Assembly: GCF_002811955.1 (NCBI RefSeq)
Contig: NZ_NPEF01000018.1
Coordinates: 1-29,613, forward strand
Length of the DNA: 29,613 nt
From: Leptospira ellisii
GTDB lineage: Bacteria > Spirochaetota > Leptospiria > Leptospirales > Leptospiraceae
Direction: 5' to 3'
The notes beneath the pieces are model-generated. The model made no database searches. It had not been told where the DNA came from and saw nothing but the letters and a program-made list of their open reading frames with translations. The translations under genes and the position numbers were made by a program. Positions within the stretch are counted from its first letter, which is position 1. Every line of letters starts with the position of its first letter. This document shows, one piece after another, positions 1 to 9,661 of the stretch.

Positions 1-185
1 TTGACATTGTACGACGTTCTTTTGCGTGAGCGGGCCGCAGGGCGCTCAAGCGTCCTCGAAGAGGACGAGCGGGAATCCGCGAGCCCGGAGTCACGCGACT
101 CGGAGCCGCCGCAACCGACGCAAAACACATTCATCTTTTGGAATATTGCGGCGGCTCCGAGGCACGCCCGAGCGTTTTTTATCTT
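1..185. repeat. G+C-rich segment with nested inverted repeats at the window edge
   Basis: No convincing gene is seen here. A perfect 16-base inverted repeat pairs 99-114 (CTCGGAGCCGCCGCAA) with 146-161. A second hairpin pairs 51-57 (CGTCCTC) with 61-67 around a 3-base loop, and a third pairs 88-92 with 97-101. The short open frame that spans the segment is Arg/Glu/Ser-rich and low in complexity, so I read it as spurious. The segment lies just downstream of the minus-strand gene ending at 186 and could act in 3' end formation, though no T-run directly follows the long stem. A repeat at a contig edge fits an assembly break. Membership in a dispersed family is inference. Confidence 0.45.
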
Positions 186-1232
186 TTAATAATTTCTTCT
201 TTGTATGATTCTACGAAGCTCTTTTACGAACGGAGAATCCTCGGATGCATCCGGATTCATTCGATTCAAATACGCCTTCGCCCAGTTTTCGGCCTCTTCA
301 TATTTTCCCTGTTCGGCGTAAATTCGAGCGATCAGAGTTACAGCCCGTTCCAGTCGTTCCCGCTTGGAATCCAACTCCGGTTTTCTTTGAAGCAGTTTGA
401 TGGCCTGCAGCAGATATCTTCTTGCGGAATCCTTTCTCTCGGTCGAAGACAACATTTCCCCCAAAGAAACGAGAGCGATAACCTGAAAATTTTCCGGAGC
501 CTCCGTGATTAAGCGTATGTATTGAGCCTCGGCTTCCTGAATTTTTCCGTTTCCCCGTAAGGACCTCGCCACCTCGAACACGGCTCTCCACTTTTCGTCT
601 TCGGAATCGATCTGTTCCGTGATCGCATTCGCATCGTTAGACGATTCAGCGGTCAATCTCGCATCCTCCAACCGTGCCGCGTTAGACGATTTCCCCTGAC
701 CTCCCGCTTGACCGAATTCGCTTTTGGCGTTGCCCCTTTGATTTTCCCTTAAACGTAATACTCCCTTTTTATACCCGCTTTCCGAAGGATCCTCTTTCTT
801 TTTCTCCTTCTTTTTTTTCAGATTCGTTTTGGAGGAATTGGGTAAACGGGTCCGAGAAACTTCTCCGTCCGCAAACGCGGATGTCGCTCCGGTTTCCGAC
901 GCGGCCGCCGCCGCTTCCTTTCCGTGTTGTTCCGTTTTATTTTCCAGGGAATCGGCGCTCGCTCCGCTCGCGCCCTCCTTCTTCCCCACATCCTGAACCG
1001 ACGCTGTTTTTTTTTCCTCCGAGCCGACCTCGGCCGCACCCGCATCTCCCGAACCGGAACCCTCGTTCCGCGCAGGAGACGTTTCTACCTCTGCGGATTC
1101 TTCCGGAAACGGAAGAGGCATGTCCGCAAACAAAGAAGAAAGACCCGTTGTTGTTCCGTTTCCCGATCCGAATCCGATCGCAGTTCCGAAATACAAACAA
1201 AAAAATAAAAACAAAAATCCGGTCGATTTCAT
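186..1232 (-). CDS. Exported TPR-containing protein, unknown function
   Basis: The 348-residue product begins with a signal peptide (hydrophobic residues about 5-20, ending near Ala-Ile-Gly). There is no lipobox cysteine, so a periplasmic or outer-membrane-associated location is likely. Residues about 27-210 are low-complexity, rich in Ser, Glu, Ala and Lys, and probably disordered. Residues about 212-345 carry TPR-like helical pairs: GKIQEAEAQYIRLI, a segment around DSARRYLLQAIKLL, and GKYEEAENWAKAYL. TPRs usually scaffold protein complexes; no enzymatic motif is visible. The start overlaps the end of the upstream minus-strand gene by 4 bases (1229-1232), so the two are probably co-transcribed and translationally coupled. 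The specific role is not recognised. Confidence 0.8.
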   Translation of the reverse strand: MKSTGFLFLFFCLYFGTAIGFGSGNGTTTGLSSLFADMPLPFPEESAEVETSPARNEGSGSGDAGAAEVGSEEKKTASVQDVGKKEGASGASADSLENKTEQHGKEAAAAASETGATSAFADGEVSRTRLPNSSKTNLKKKKEKKKEDPSESGYKKGVLRLRENQRGNAKSEFGQAGGQGKSSNAARLEDARLTAESSNDANAITEQIDSEDEKWRAVFEVARSLRGNGKIQEAEAQYIRLITEAPENFQVIALVSLGEMLSSTERKDSARRYLLQAIKLLQRKPELDSKRERLERAVTLIARIYAEQGKYEEAENWAKAYLNRMNPDASEDSPFVKELRRIIQRRNY

Positions 1233-1870
1233 CGTAATTCGGAAGATCCCCGGGAACCTGCAGCGCCCGCTCCCGGAGAATTCGATCGCGGAGGACGGAT
1301 CAAATTCGGTCGATCTCCTCCGTTTCCGTTCGGCGTCTTCCGATCGGGGGAAAGTACGCCGGGGTCCTCTCCTCGTTGTGAATCGGGTTTTCTTTCCCGC
1401 TCCTCCGTAGGAAGTGCGTCGTTTTCGGTGGGAAGTTTCGGAGTTCCGACACCTTCTCTTCTACCTTCTCGCAACGAATCCTTTCCCTCCGGAGAATTCG
1501 TTTCCGGCAGAAGACCGCTCTTCGGTTTTTCCCGTTCGTATCGATCGATTTCCAAGGTGGAGGATTCTCCCGAACCCAAACCGGACAAGTCCGGATCGTC
1601 GTATCGGATCGATCTTCGTTTTCGATTATAATTGCGTTCTATATCTTCCAGAAAAAGCGCCTTCCGATCCAATTCCTTGGCTTGATCGTCGAAGGCCGCC
1701 CCTTCTTTCCCTCTCTGAATCCCTATCAAAACCGCGAGAGAAACCCCCAAAACCGCGAGGGAAATTCCCGTATACAAAAGCGTTTTTTGAACCTGAGGAG
1801 GCAGATTCCTCGAAAGCTGATCGATCGAAGACATCCCCGATTGAAGTTTATCTTTGAAGTTGAGATCCAT
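1229..1870 (-). CDS. Single-pass membrane protein with disordered charged tail, unknown function
   Basis: The 213-residue product has one strong membrane segment at residues about 30-50 (TLLYTGISLAVLGVSLAVLI). A short amphipathic N-terminus precedes it and a long hydrophilic, Pro/Arg/Glu/Ser-rich C-terminus follows. No cleavable signal or catalytic motif is visible. It is the first gene of a two-gene minus-strand unit whose second gene encodes the exported TPR protein, with a 4-base overlap. The pair may form an envelope complex, which is inference from the overlap. It diverges from the cbb3 oxidase operon across a 385-base gap. Much of the tail is low-complexity and would align poorly, so homology searches should use the first 90 residues. 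Confidence 0.75.
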   Translation of the reverse strand: MDLNFKDKLQSGMSSIDQLSRNLPPQVQKTLLYTGISLAVLGVSLAVLIGIQRGKEGAAFDDQAKELDRKALFLEDIERNYNRKRRSIRYDDPDLSGLGSGESSTLEIDRYEREKPKSGLLPETNSPEGKDSLREGRREGVGTPKLPTENDALPTEERERKPDSQRGEDPGVLSPDRKTPNGNGGDRPNLIRPPRSNSPGAGAAGSRGSSELR

Positions 1871-2255
1871 CGTTTTATTCTCGGTCGTTTTTAAGATTCT
1901 ACCGAGAAAGAGAAAATTCTCAGGTCTTTTTTTTGAGGGTAAAACCGGCGAGGAATCGGGTCTTCACTTTTTTGAGATTCTTTCTCAAAAAATTCCGAAA
2001 ACCGAAGAACCAAAATCGCTCCCCCCTCTTTTTCCACAACTGAAAGCGGAACCCGTCCGCTTGACAATTATCATCCCCGTTCTTTCCGAAGCGCGGTCCG
2101 GATTTCTTTCCTTTCATAGTCGGTTTGAATATAAGGTAAAACTGATAAGACTCCAAAGAACGAAAAACATTCATAATTTATAAATATCGAATGTCTTTTT
2201 AATTTTTCGAGACTTGCAGATCGAAAGGAACAATCGAATCGGGAGACAAAATCTC
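1871..2255. promoter_or_regulatory. Divergent intergenic region upstream of the cbb3 operon
   Basis: This 385-base A+T-richer gap separates the divergent minus-strand pair from ccoN and must hold both promoters. A TTGACA lies at 2061-2066, but no good TATAAT sits 16-18 bases downstream. A+T-rich TATAAA lies at 2179-2184, inside the interrupted palindrome ACATTC (2167-2172) / GAATGT (2189-2194), which could be an operator. I did not find a classic FNR/FixK site (TTGAT-N4-ATCAA), although cbb3 operons are often oxygen-controlled in other bacteria. The ccoN ribosome site GGGAGA is at 2241-2246. The promoter assignment is tentative. Confidence 0.4.
1968..1992. repeat. Perfect 10-bp hairpin, possible terminator or operator
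   Basis: TTTTTTGAGA (1968-1977) and TCTCAAAAAA (1983-1992) are exact reverse complements around a 5-base loop. The A/T-rich outer arms make it resemble a weak bidirectional terminator. However, no gene ends next to it: both flanking genes start here. An operator or an attenuator in the minus-strand leader is therefore also possible. Confidence 0.4.
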
Positions 2256-3677
<1,422 letters not shown>

Positions 3678-3688
3678 GGAGCGAACGT

Positions 3689-4378
<690 letters not shown>

Positions 4379-4385
4379 GGACGGA

Positions 4386-4532
4386 ATGGAACTTGAACTG
4401 ATTCAAATTTATAAGTTTGCGAGACTGCCTTTGCTCGTTCTCGCGATCGCGTTGATCACCGCCTACGTGTACAACAGAAAAAGGAAAACCCAAATGGAAG
4501 AGCCCAAATTTAGAATGCTGGAGGAGGATTGA
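4386..4532 (+). CDS. ccoQ: Small cbb3 oxidase subunit CcoQ/FixQ
   Basis: This 48-residue gene lies between ccoO and ccoP, exactly where ccoQ is found in other bacteria. The product starts MELELIQIYK and has a single membrane helix (about residues 14-30, LPLLVLAIALITAYVY). A basic stretch NRKRK follows, then the acidic tail KFRMLEED. CcoQ stabilises the assembled oxidase, in particular the contact with CcoP. It starts 7 bases after ccoO and ends 3 bases before ccoP. The tail resembles the PKYRML segment of CcoS encoded further along the operon, which is unusual. The call rests on size, topology and position, because CcoQ sequences are poorly conserved. Confidence 0.88.
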   Translation: MELELIQIYKFARLPLLVLAIALITAYVYNRKRKTQMEEPKFRMLEED

Positions 4533-4535
4533 TCC

Positions 4536-5069
4536 ATGACGCACGATTCAAATAAGGAATTCGACGGAATCAGACAAGCGGACAACCCGCTTCCGGAATG
4601 GTGGAAATGGATCTTCGTGATCTGCGTGATATTCGCAATCGGTTATTCGATCTACTTCCACAAGTATTCTCAATGGGAACAGGACGTCGCGTACGAAAAC
4701 GAGGTCAAAGAACACGAAGCGAAATTTCCCAAGGCCGTCGCCGTGAAAAGCGAAGACGGAAGCAATCCTTTACGAGGGAACGCCGAAGCGATCGCGGAGG
4801 GGGAAAAGACGTTCAAAACTGTCTGCGCGGCTTGTCACGGTCCTACCGGACAGGGATTGGTGGGTCCAAATCTCGTGGACGCGGAATGGATTCACGGATC
4901 GATCGATTTAGAAGTTTATAATACGATCATGAAAGGAATCCCGGTCGAAAATACCAAACTAGGAAGAGGACCGATGCCTCCACACGAAAACTCCCTCGGA
5001 GGGGAGAAGGTTTATCAGGTAATGGCTTGGCTCGCGTCCCAAAACCCGAGTTTAAAGGCTTCCCGATAA
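4536..5069 (+). CDS. ccoP: Cytochrome c oxidase cbb3-type subunit III, mono-haem form
   Basis: This subunit normally accepts electrons from the bc1 complex or soluble cytochrome c and hands them to CcoO. The 177-residue protein has the usual N-terminal DNPLPEWWKW and one membrane helix at about residues 25-41. A single cytochrome c domain follows, with CAACH at residues 97-101 and a probable axial Met147 in GRGPMPP. Family members usually have about 290-310 residues and two haem c motifs; only one is present here and no second CxxCH occurs. The reading frame is intact, with no frameshift remnants, so this looks like a real short form. The gene starts 3 bases after ccoQ, with GGAGGA just upstream of its ATG. 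Confidence 0.93.
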   Translation: MTHDSNKEFDGIRQADNPLPEWWKWIFVICVIFAIGYSIYFHKYSQWEQDVAYENEVKEHEAKFPKAVAVKSEDGSNPLRGNAEAIAEGEKTFKTVCAACHGPTGQGLVGPNLVDAEWIHGSIDLEVYNTIMKGIPVENTKLGRGPMPPHENSLGGEKVYQVMAWLASQNPSLKASR

Positions 5070-5077
5070 GATAGAAT

Positions 5078-5117
5078 CTTTATAGTTTAGAGTTTTATAA
5101 TTCTCTAAACTATAAAG
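5078..5117 (+). repeat. Perfect 15-bp inverted repeat between ccoP and ccoG
   Basis: CTTTATAGTTTAGAG (5078-5092) pairs exactly with 5103-5117 around a 10-base A/T loop. It begins 9 bases after the ccoP stop. No T-run follows on either strand, so it is not a standard intrinsic terminator. It could stabilise the ccoNOQP message, partly terminate it, or bind a dimeric regulator that drives the assembly genes ccoGHIS separately. Confidence 0.6.
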
Positions 5118-5140
5118 CGGAAATAAAAGAATCACGGAGC

Positions 5141-5159
5141 GGGCCGAAAAATACGGCCC
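5141..5159 (+). terminator. Short G+C hairpin upstream of ccoG, weak terminator candidate
   Basis: GGGCCG (5141-5146) and CGGCCC (5154-5159) form a 6-bp stem around a 7-base loop, followed by CGTTTCG. The T-run is only three bases, so termination would be inefficient. Together with the preceding A/T stem it could set the ratio of oxidase to assembly gene expression. Confidence 0.3.
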
Positions 5160-5188
5160 CGTTTCGAAAAACCAAAAGGAGAACTTGA

Positions 5189-6520
5189 GTGGTCATCTCC
5201 AGACATATCACCGGCAAAATCCGCTCCGCGCGTTACGCTGTGGAAGCGGTTTTAATCCCGTTCTATCTTTTTTTACCCTGGCTACGCTGGGAAGGACATC
5301 CGTGGATCCGTCTCGACATTCCGGCCCGTAAATTCTATCTTCTCGGAAACATCTTCACTCCCCAGGAGGGATATTTTCTTCATCTGTTCCTGATCGGAAT
5401 GGGCCTATCCCTGTTCTTTTTTACGACTCTGATCGGAAGGGTTTGGTGCGGTTGGGCCTGTCCTCAGACCGTGTTTACGGATCTTTTCGACTGGATAGGA
5501 AGAACCGTTCTCGGTTCCAAATACGGGAAAAAGGACGCACCTACTTTCGGAAAGGCGATCGTACATTTTTTATGGATTTCAGTTTCGCTCGTCGGAGCAC
5601 TCGCATGGATTTCGTATTTCGCCGATCCCTATGAAATGATAAACGACATCCGCACTTCTTCGTTTTGGCTTTCGCCGCCGGTCTGGGTTTATTTCACCGG
5701 ATTTTTCACGGCGACTCTTTACGCCGACATGGCTTTCGTCCGCGAACAATTCTGCAAATACGCCTGCCCTTACGCGAGATTCCAAACCGTCATGATGGAC
5801 GCTGATTCGGTGAACGTAACCTACGACTTCAAACGTGGGGAACCGAGAAGAAAGGCGGGAGTACAGGAAGGGGATTGCACCGCGTGTAATCTGTGTTTGG
5901 TGGTATGCCCCACCGGGATCGACATACGGGAAGGGGTCAATGTAGGTTGTATCGCCTGCGGAAAATGTGCGGATGCCTGCGCCAAAACCATGGGAAAGGA
6001 AGGGAAAAAGACGCTCATCGGATATTTTTCCGAAAATCAGGCGAAACGTCCGGGCGCGTCGATCCGCTGGATCCGGCCTAGAAGCGTGGTTTACGGAACG
6101 CTTTTAGCCTGCGTGCTGATAGCCGCCTTCGTACTGTTATACGGTCGGGCTCCGATGTATGCGAACGTTCTCCCGGATCGAATCATACAACCGATGGAAG
6201 TTCCCGGAGGTGCGGTGAGGAATTTTTACAACGGAAACCTCCTCAACCTCACCTTCGAAAAAAGGACCTGGAACGTCAGCGTCTCCGAGTCGACATTACG
6301 TTCGCCGGTGCGGATCCTTATGGGAGGGACGGAAGTTCCTTCTATTCAAGTGGAAGGGAACGGTTCCGAAAATTTTCGGATCATTTTGGAGACACATCCT
6401 GAGGCGGAGGACCTTCTGATTCATACGCACAAAATATCGCTCGAACTTCAGGACGTTCTTAATCCGAAAAACAGGATGAAAAAAACGGTGCCGTTTTTAA
6501 TTCCGCAAACCGGTCGATGA
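5189..6520 (+). CDS. ccoG: cbb3 oxidase assembly ferredoxin CcoG (FixG/RdxA family)
   Basis: CcoG is a polyferredoxin-type membrane protein needed for cbb3 biogenesis; in studied bacteria it reduces copper for insertion into CcoN. The 443-residue product has membrane helices in the first 180 residues and an N-terminal CGWAC at 87-91. Further cysteines lie at 189 and 193 (QFCKYACPYARFQ). Two 4Fe-4S motifs follow: C230-xx-C-xx-C-xxx-C240-P and C254-xx-C-xx-C-xxx-C264. Another helix (about 300-318) and an Ig-like C-terminal domain complete it. The start is GTG at 5189 with AAAGGAGA at 5176-5183. It overlaps the next frame's first possible start at 6517-6520. Confidence 0.96.
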   Translation: MVISRHITGKIRSARYAVEAVLIPFYLFLPWLRWEGHPWIRLDIPARKFYLLGNIFTPQEGYFLHLFLIGMGLSLFFFTTLIGRVWCGWACPQTVFTDLFDWIGRTVLGSKYGKKDAPTFGKAIVHFLWISVSLVGALAWISYFADPYEMINDIRTSSFWLSPPVWVYFTGFFTATLYADMAFVREQFCKYACPYARFQTVMMDADSVNVTYDFKRGEPRRKAGVQEGDCTACNLCLVVCPTGIDIREGVNVGCIACGKCADACAKTMGKEGKKTLIGYFSENQAKRPGASIRWIRPRSVVYGTLLACVLIAAFVLLYGRAPMYANVLPDRIIQPMEVPGGAVRNFYNGNLLNLTFEKRTWNVSVSESTLRSPVRILMGGTEVPSIQVEGNGSENFRIILETHPEAEDLLIHTHKISLELQDVLNPKNRMKKTVPFLIPQTGR

Positions 6521-6531
6521 GGAGGAAACAG

Positions 6532-7026
6532 ATGGCCTTGCATAAAAGTATGAAAGTGGCGTTCGTTTGGGTGGGGATCGCCTTTGTCGCGTTAATTTCG
6601 GCGACGGCGGTGACGATCCGATACGCGAGCGAAGGTTATACGGGACCGATCGAAAAGGAATATTATGAAAAGGGATTGAACTACGAAAAGGCCATCCTGG
6701 AACAGAAAAACATGCTCGCGGAAGGATATTCCTTCGACGGCGTCCTGTTTTCGAAGGAACCGAAACTCGAAAAAGGAAAAAATCCGATCCGAATCCTGTT
6801 CTTGAAATCCGGATTCGCGATCGAAAACGCAAAACTCGAAATCCAACTCGAACGATCCGCCACCGATCTTTGGAACAAGACGATTCCTCTAAAAGAGGAT
6901 TCCGGGCACCCCGGGACGTATTCCGGCACTCTGGACTTCGCCGAATCCGGTCCTTGGATTCTGAACGTAAAGGGAGAGGTCGGGGGAAAAACCCTCAGAC
7001 GCACCTTTGAAGTGGAGATTCCTTGA
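6532..7026 (+). CDS. ccoH: FixH/CcoH-family cbb3 assembly protein
   Basis: The 164-residue product has one N-terminal membrane helix (about residues 8-27, VAFVWVGIAFVALISATAV). The sequence around YYEKGLNYEKAI follows, which matches the start of the periplasmic beta-rich domain in FixH proteins. CcoH is a single-pass protein that stays with cbb3 assembly intermediates and the mature enzyme. I prefer ATG 6532 because AGGAGGA at 6520-6526 stands 5 bases before it; an ATG at 6517 overlapping the ccoG stop would add five residues. ccoI starts at or just beyond its stop codon. Order ccoG-H-I-S is canonical. Confidence 0.92.
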   Translation: MALHKSMKVAFVWVGIAFVALISATAVTIRYASEGYTGPIEKEYYEKGLNYEKAILEQKNMLAEGYSFDGVLFSKEPKLEKGKNPIRILFLKSGFAIENAKLEIQLERSATDLWNKTIPLKEDSGHPGTYSGTLDFAESGPWILNVKGEVGGKTLRRTFEVEIP

Positions 7027-7037
7027 CGGGAAACGAT

Positions 7038-9470
7038 ATGCAGACGATCCCGAAAACCGTCACAGCCTGTTATCACTGTAACACTCCGATCGCCGACACA
7101 AGGGATATCGTTTTCGGAGAAGTTTCCGGAAAGAAAGAAAGTTTCTGTTGTTCCGGTTGTAGAACCTTGGCGACCCTGCTGGTTAATCACGGTCTCACTC
7201 AGTTTTATACGTTGAGGGGATCTGAACGTCTGGAGCCGGTTCGGGACGGAGTCGAAACGGAGGAAACCCTCGAAACAGATTCCGTATATAACGAATACGT
7301 AACGGAGTTGCCGAACGGAGATTCCGAAACCCTGATCACGATCGGAAAGATACACTGTTCCGCCTGCGTATGGTTAAACGAAAGAGTGCTTTCAGAACGG
7401 GACGGCGTCAAAGAGGTAAGAATCAACTTCGCCACGGGAAGGATGAAACTCGTCTACGACCGAAAACGGATCACGTTAGACGAAACTTTCTCCCTAATAC
7501 GGAGCCTGGGTTACGAACCTACCCTGTATTCTCCCCTAAAGGCGGAACAAGGCATCGGAATTTTCTCCAAAGACCTTTTCTACAGAATGGCCGTCGCGGG
7601 ATTCTCCTGGGGAAACATCATGCTTTTCAGCGTCGGATTGTATACGGGTTATTTTTCCGGAATCGAGGCGGAATTCAAAAGGTTGTTCCATTACGTTTCC
7701 TGGATATTCGCGACTCCGGCTTATCTTTACGCGGGATATCCTTTTTACAAAGGAGCGCTTGAATCGATCAAACGCAGAATGCTCACGATGGACACTCTGC
7801 TCTTTTCCGGAGTTTCTCTCGCCTATTTTTATAGTATCTATGTAACGTTAACCGATCGGGGCGAAGTGTATTTCGATTCGGTATGCACCATATATTTCTT
7901 CATCCTGATCGGAAAGTTTTTGGAATCCGCCATCCGCCTAAAGGCGGGAAGAAAAGTGGGGGAACTCTTATCCACACTTCCCCAGGAATATTCCGTTTTA
8001 TCCGGCGAACAGGAAATAAAGATCGCGCCGGGTAGGATTCAAAAAGGGGATCGTCTTCTTCTCAAAAACGGAAACCGGGTGCCTGTAGACGGAATCGTAA
8101 GGATATCGAAGGCGTATTTCGACGAATCCTTTTTAACGGGAGAATCCGAACCGGTCGCTCACAAACGCGGAGAGGCCGTTCTTTCCGGATCGGTTTGTTT
8201 GAGTTCCAACGCGGAAATAGAAGCGACCACGACCGCCAAAGAAAGCACGTTATCCCGGATCTCCTCGCTGATCGAAACTTCGCTTCAAGCGAAACCGAAA
8301 TTGCAGAGGACGACGGATCGTTTTTCCTCCTATTTCATCCGGATCGTACTCGCCGTCGCGGTCGCAACGTTTTGTATATTCGGATTTTATAAACAAGATT
8401 GGGAAGCGGCGACGCTCAATACGATCAGCGTTTTGATCGTGGCATGTCCGTGCGCCCTCGGACTCGCCGTGCCGGCCGCCTATGTGGTCGGAAACCTTCT
8501 GCACGGATCCAAGGGAATTCTCGTCAAAAATCCCGACTCGATGGAGATCCTGAGTCGCGCGACGAGAATCTATTTCGATAAAACCGGAACCCTTACCTCC
8601 GGAAAATTAGCGGTACGAAACGAATGGTTTTCCGATCCGAAAAGAAAAAACGAATTCTACTCGATCGTCCTTTCCTTGGAGACCGCCTCCACTCATCCTT
8701 TGGCGGAAAGTCTTAAACGGGAAATTTCCCTCCGGGAAAAACTAGACCAACTAACAACGATTTTATGGAAAGAGATCCGGGAGATTCCGGGCGCCGGAAT
8801 GGAGGGAATTACCTTTTCCGGAGAAAGTTACCGCGTGGGAAGTCTAGCTTTCGTTTCCGACGGGACCGTATCCTCGAACGGCAAAGTGTATCTGGGAAAA
8901 AAAGGAGAATTACTCGCTTCCTTCTCCCTGGAAGACGAAGTCCGCCCCGAAGCAGAAGGCGTATTACGGCGATTAAAGGAGAGAATCCCGTATCTCGAAA
9001 TCCTTTCCGGAGATTCCAAATCCAAAGTCCAAGCCCTGGCTTCGACGTTGAAATTGGAGCGTTTTTCCTACGAATTAAAACCCGAGGACAAAGTTGCCGC
9101 AATTCAAAAAGCCCAAGCGGCCGGCGAAACGGTGGTTATGGTCGGAGACGGGATCAACGATTCGGCCTGTCTCGCGGCGGCCGATCTGGGTATCTCCATG
9201 GGAATCGCGTCCGATCTTTCCATAGACAAATCGGATCTGGTTCTGATTTCGAACCGACTCGATTCCCTCGTTTCGGCCGAGGAAATATCTCGAAAAACGA
9301 AGAGAATAATAATTCAGAATATTTTAATTTCCTTATCCTATAATTCCGTAATGCTTCCCTTGGCCGCTTTAGGTTTTATGCTCCCCGTCATCTGCGCCGG
9401 TTTTATGACGCTCAGTTCCCTGACGGTGGTTCTCAACTCGATATCCCTATCCTGGAGGACGAAACTATGA
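7038..9470 (+). CDS. ccoI: Copper-transporting P1B-type ATPase CcoI (FixI) for cbb3 assembly
   Basis: This copper P-type ATPase supplies the oxidase with copper. From the ATG at 7038 it has 810 residues. An N-terminal Cys-rich region (CYHC at 11-14, FCCSGC at 36-41) is typical of FixI. An HMA-like domain follows with HCSAC at 106-110. Actuator TGES is at 367-370 and the membrane metal site CPC at 470-472. The phosphorylation motif DKTGT is at 514-518, the His-Pro of P1B ATPases at 553-554, and GDGIND at 703-708. A TTG at 7023 with GGAG at 7014-7017 is an alternative start that overlaps the ccoH stop. Its end overlaps ccoS by 4 bases. All catalytic residues are present. Confidence 0.95.
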   Translation: MQTIPKTVTACYHCNTPIADTRDIVFGEVSGKKESFCCSGCRTLATLLVNHGLTQFYTLRGSERLEPVRDGVETEETLETDSVYNEYVTELPNGDSETLITIGKIHCSACVWLNERVLSERDGVKEVRINFATGRMKLVYDRKRITLDETFSLIRSLGYEPTLYSPLKAEQGIGIFSKDLFYRMAVAGFSWGNIMLFSVGLYTGYFSGIEAEFKRLFHYVSWIFATPAYLYAGYPFYKGALESIKRRMLTMDTLLFSGVSLAYFYSIYVTLTDRGEVYFDSVCTIYFFILIGKFLESAIRLKAGRKVGELLSTLPQEYSVLSGEQEIKIAPGRIQKGDRLLLKNGNRVPVDGIVRISKAYFDESFLTGESEPVAHKRGEAVLSGSVCLSSNAEIEATTTAKESTLSRISSLIETSLQAKPKLQRTTDRFSSYFIRIVLAVAVATFCIFGFYKQDWEAATLNTISVLIVACPCALGLAVPAAYVVGNLLHGSKGILVKNPDSMEILSRATRIYFDKTGTLTSGKLAVRNEWFSDPKRKNEFYSIVLSLETASTHPLAESLKREISLREKLDQLTTILWKEIREIPGAGMEGITFSGESYRVGSLAFVSDGTVSSNGKVYLGKKGELLASFSLEDEVRPEAEGVLRRLKERIPYLEILSGDSKSKVQALASTLKLERFSYELKPEDKVAAIQKAQAAGETVVMVGDGINDSACLAAADLGISMGIASDLSIDKSDLVLISNRLDSLVSAEEISRKTKRIIIQNILISLSYNSVMLPLAALGFMLPVICAGFMTLSSLTVVLNSISLSWRTKL

Positions 9471-9661
9471 ACGCTTTGTATCTTACCATTCCGATCGCGA
9501 TGGCGATCGCGCTGGGGGCTTTGGCCGTTTTCTTTTGGTCCCTAAAATCCGGTCAGTTCGAGGATATCGAAGGCCCGAAATACAGGATGTTGTTCGACGA
9601 CGAGGACGAACCCTTCCTCAAAAGCCGAAACGAAGACGGGGAGAAAAGCCGTGCAAAATGA
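9467..9661 (+). CDS. ccoS: cbb3 oxidase maturation protein CcoS
   Basis: The 64-residue protein has an N-terminal membrane helix (about residues 4-27) followed by SLKSGQFEDIEGPKYRMLFDD. This is the CcoS signature pattern of a helix, then an acidic, Arg-Met-Leu-Phe-containing stretch. CcoS is required for insertion of haem and copper cofactors into CcoN. Its ATG overlaps the ccoI stop (ATGA, 9467-9470), indicating translational coupling. The tail is extended by about 15 charged residues. The next gene's GTG start overlaps its last 11 bases. Confidence 0.94.
   Translation: MNALYLTIPIAMAIALGALAVFFWSLKSGQFEDIEGPKYRMLFDDEDEPFLKSRNEDGEKSRAK

Noticed and set aside
1..189. Short Arg/Glu-rich open frame at the left edge
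   Set aside because: Low-complexity translation across inverted repeats, no ribosome site and no recognisable domain; better explained as repeat DNA.
2061..2066. TTGACA as the ccoN -35 box
   Set aside because: No reasonable -10 hexamer occurs 16-18 bases downstream, so I did not call a defined promoter.
2214..2255. TTG start that would lengthen CcoN
   Set aside because: ATG 2256 has a well-spaced GGGAGA site and gives the usual CcoN N-terminus.
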